Shown here piece by piece: positions 63,541 through 64,000 of a DNA stretch of 64,000 nt. Position numbers and translations under genes: made by a program. The number at the start of each line of letters is the position of its first letter. Position 1 is the stretch's first letter. The notes below the pieces were generated by a model. The model was not told the DNA's origin and did no database searches. It saw only the letters and a program-made list of their open reading frames with translations. Origin of the DNA: Anolis sagrei (Eukaryota; Chordata; Lepidosauria; Squamata; Anolidae); assembly GCF_037176765.1 (NCBI RefSeq), contig NC_090026.1:130329752-130393751 (forward strand). The letters are read 5' to 3'.

Positions 63541-64000
63541 CTTCAAGGACAAAACAAATACAGACCGTCCCCAAGTTACAAACAAGATAGTTTCTGTAGG
63601 TTTGTATGTAAGTCGGAACAGGGACATCCAAATAGTGCCGAGTGGCATTATTTCTCCAGTGTCAATGCACTGGCGGCTCTACGGCCGGCTCTACACTGAC
63701 CATATAACGCTAACTGACCTGCACTGAATGGTATTACGAGATAGGATTGCACACTGACCACATCATACAGATCAATGGAATCCAAACTGCGTTACCTGGT
63801 CAGTGTAGAAGCGGCCAATGACAACAAAGGTGGATCTGCCCTGGATTTTAGGGGGGTTCTAAAATCCTGGACCCCCGTCTCCGAAGAAAGGCTCAAGACC
63901 CATCTACACTGCAACAGATAAACCAGATTATCTACCTTGAACTCAGGCCCCTTCTTCACTGCCATATAATCCAGATTAGCAAAGCAGATAATCCACATTA
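63541..64000. other. Intron with MITE-like repeat arms
   Basis: 63,690-63,810 and 63,880-64,000 hold CTACACTGACCATATAACGC and CACTGCCATATAATCCAGAT, words of common lizard MITEs. No further exon seen. Confidence 0.45.

Noticed and set aside
63792-63998. A further KRBA1-like exon at the right edge
   Set aside because: The sequence is MITE-arm text (CCATATAATCCAGATTA) without an acceptor-donor pair.

Overview
The window is vertebrate nuclear DNA, most likely from a squamate reptile (lizard or snake). The reason is the repeat mix. There are many amniote CR1 LINE 3' ends with the ATTCTATG tail, L2-type LINEs with (ATT)n or (AAAT)n tails, two BovB LINEs, nonautonomous hAT elements resembling the SPIN/URR1 group, Penelope-like pieces and a tRNA-headed SINE. 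Repeats fill most of the window. I cannot name the species. Host genes have introns, so much of the annotation below rests on splice sites that I read by eye.

Left part (1-23,100): two secreted ribonucleases of the RNase A superfamily, angiogenin-like, face away from each other. One is on the minus strand (CDS 491-973), the other on the plus strand (CDS 22,251-22,730). Their coding exons and about 300 bp of 3' flank are clearly homologous, so they are an old inverted duplicate pair. Both keep the catalytic His-Lys-His triad and share an 8-cysteine pattern with a C-terminal cysteine. The 21 kb between them is nested repeats, plus a possible TATA box and noncoding first exon for the plus-strand gene near 16,961-17,054.

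Middle part (23,100-32,800): no host gene seen. It holds deeply nested transposons, including a five-element stack at 23,146-25,920 with a perfect 78-bp palindrome.

Right part (32,899-63,540): one large minus-strand gene, read here as 21 coding exons with no start in the window (the 5' end lies beyond 64,000). At least ten exons encode the short KRBA1-family repeat (core like PLQGLENCLKEIPV), so I call it KRBA1-like. Every junction I could read is phase 1, so every internal exon is a symmetric 1-1 module. The last exon adds a coiled coil and a domain that looks like the RNA-binding ORF1 protein of L1 LINEs. That is the most interesting thing in the window. Introns carry BovB, CR1, L2, three other LINE families (called X, Y and Z below), a 142-bp higher-order satellite, a 338-bp tandem array and a 1.3 kb purine tract.

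LINE family names X, Y and Z are local labels: X has the RT motif FIYADDRAI, Y has YADDAVLLS, and Z ends in a zinc-finger-like CPHCGRRC motif.
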